A program made the position numbers and the translations under genes. DNA of 6,744 nt, taken from the NCBI GenBank assembly GCA_022701845.1, contig JAKONS010000109.1, forward strand, positions 1-6,744, in the 5' to 3' direction. The DNA is from Burkholderiaceae bacterium (GTDB taxonomy: Bacteria; Pseudomonadota; Gammaproteobacteria; Burkholderiales; Burkholderiaceae). Below the pieces are notes generated by a model, which saw only the letters and a program-made list of their open reading frames with translations, made no database searches and was not told the origin of the DNA. This document shows, piece by piece, positions 6,576 through 6,744 of the stretch; positions within the stretch are counted from its first letter, which is position 1; every line of letters starts with the position of its first letter.

Positions 6576-6608
6576 CATTCCTGTTGTTTTGGATTTGAGA
6601 TTTTTTTC

Positions 6609-6622
6609 GGAGTCGAAAAATG
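6609..6622 (+). promoter_or_regulatory. Ribosome binding site of tuf
   Basis: GGAG at 6609-6612 lies seven bases before ATG at 6620, in an A/T-rich stretch (T7 at 6601-6607 and AAAAA at 6616-6620) likely to be unstructured. This suits a highly expressed gene. Confidence 0.8.
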
Positions 6623-6744
6623 GCAAAAGGAAAATTCGAACGGACCAAGCCGCACGTCAACGTGGGCACCATCGGTCACGTCGACCACGGCAAGACCACG
6701 CTGACGGCGGCGATCGCCACCGTGCTGTCGAAGAAGTTCGGCGG
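6620..6744 (+). CDS. tuf: Elongation factor Tu, N-terminal part (cut by window end)
   Basis: EF-Tu is the GTPase that delivers aminoacyl-tRNA to the ribosome A site. Only 41 full codons are in the window, out of roughly 396 in the family, and the frame is open to the edge. The N terminus [19 protein letters not shown] is typical, and the P-loop GHVDHGKT at 19-26 is intact with Lys25 and Thr26. It follows tRNA-Tyr, tRNA-Gly and tRNA-Thr as tufB does in E. coli, so this is probably the tufB-position copy, with secE, nusG and ribosomal protein genes expected downstream. Whether a second tuf copy exists cannot be seen here. Confidence 0.97.
   Translation, partial: MAKGKFERTKPHVNVGTIGHVDHGKTTLTAAIATVLSKKFG

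Noticed and set aside
5992..6626. Minus-strand frames over the tRNA genes containing GWIRTSVGVS, ETGIEPASSAW and similar strings
   Set aside because: These are well-known false proteins produced by translating tRNA genes in antisense; the three tRNAs fold completely.
6420..6704. A 94-codon plus-strand frame across tRNA-Thr and the tuf start
   Set aside because: It contains the translated tRNA-Thr (VAQWQSTPLVRERSWVRFPP) and runs out of frame into tuf, whose own frame has a ribosome site and P-loop.

Overview
This is a GC-rich bacterial chromosome segment that most resembles a betaproteobacterium of the Rhodocyclales (Thauera/Azoarcus type). That placement is an inference. It rests on the very high GC content, on the order trpE-trpG-trpD-trpC without trpB/A/F, and on the block tRNA-Tyr, tRNA-Gly, tRNA-Thr, tuf, which is also known upstream of tufB in E. 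coli. No mobile element, CRISPR array or foreign-looking segment is visible.

Layout. Bases 1-244 are the region upstream of trpE. They hold no recognisable conserved protein, but they contain a 28-codon ORF with two nearly adjacent Trp codons and several complementary segments, so they may be an attenuator leader. Bases 245-4201 are a tight plus-strand operon, trpE, trpG, trpD and trpC. It covers the path from chorismate to indole-3-glycerol phosphate; the phosphoribosylanthranilate isomerase (trpF) and tryptophan synthase genes must lie elsewhere. The trpD stop and trpC start overlap as ATGA. A uracil-DNA glycosylase gene (ung) starts one base after the trpC stop and is probably co-transcribed and translationally coupled. 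A patatin-like phospholipase gene lies on the minus strand and converges on ung with three bases between the stop codons.

From about 6100 onward there is a stable-RNA and translation operon. A strong sigma70-type promoter (TTGATA, 18-base spacer, TATACT) precedes tRNA-Tyr(GTA), tRNA-Gly(TCC) and tRNA-Thr(GGT), all with encoded CCA ends. A UUCG-capped hairpin follows, then the first 41 codons of tuf (EF-Tu), cut by the window edge.

Every gene belongs to a well-known family, and I do not see a previously undescribed system. The parts most worth a second look are regulatory: the possible trp leader, the helically spaced ACTCGC repeats over the tRNA promoter, and the hairpin between tRNA-Thr and tuf.
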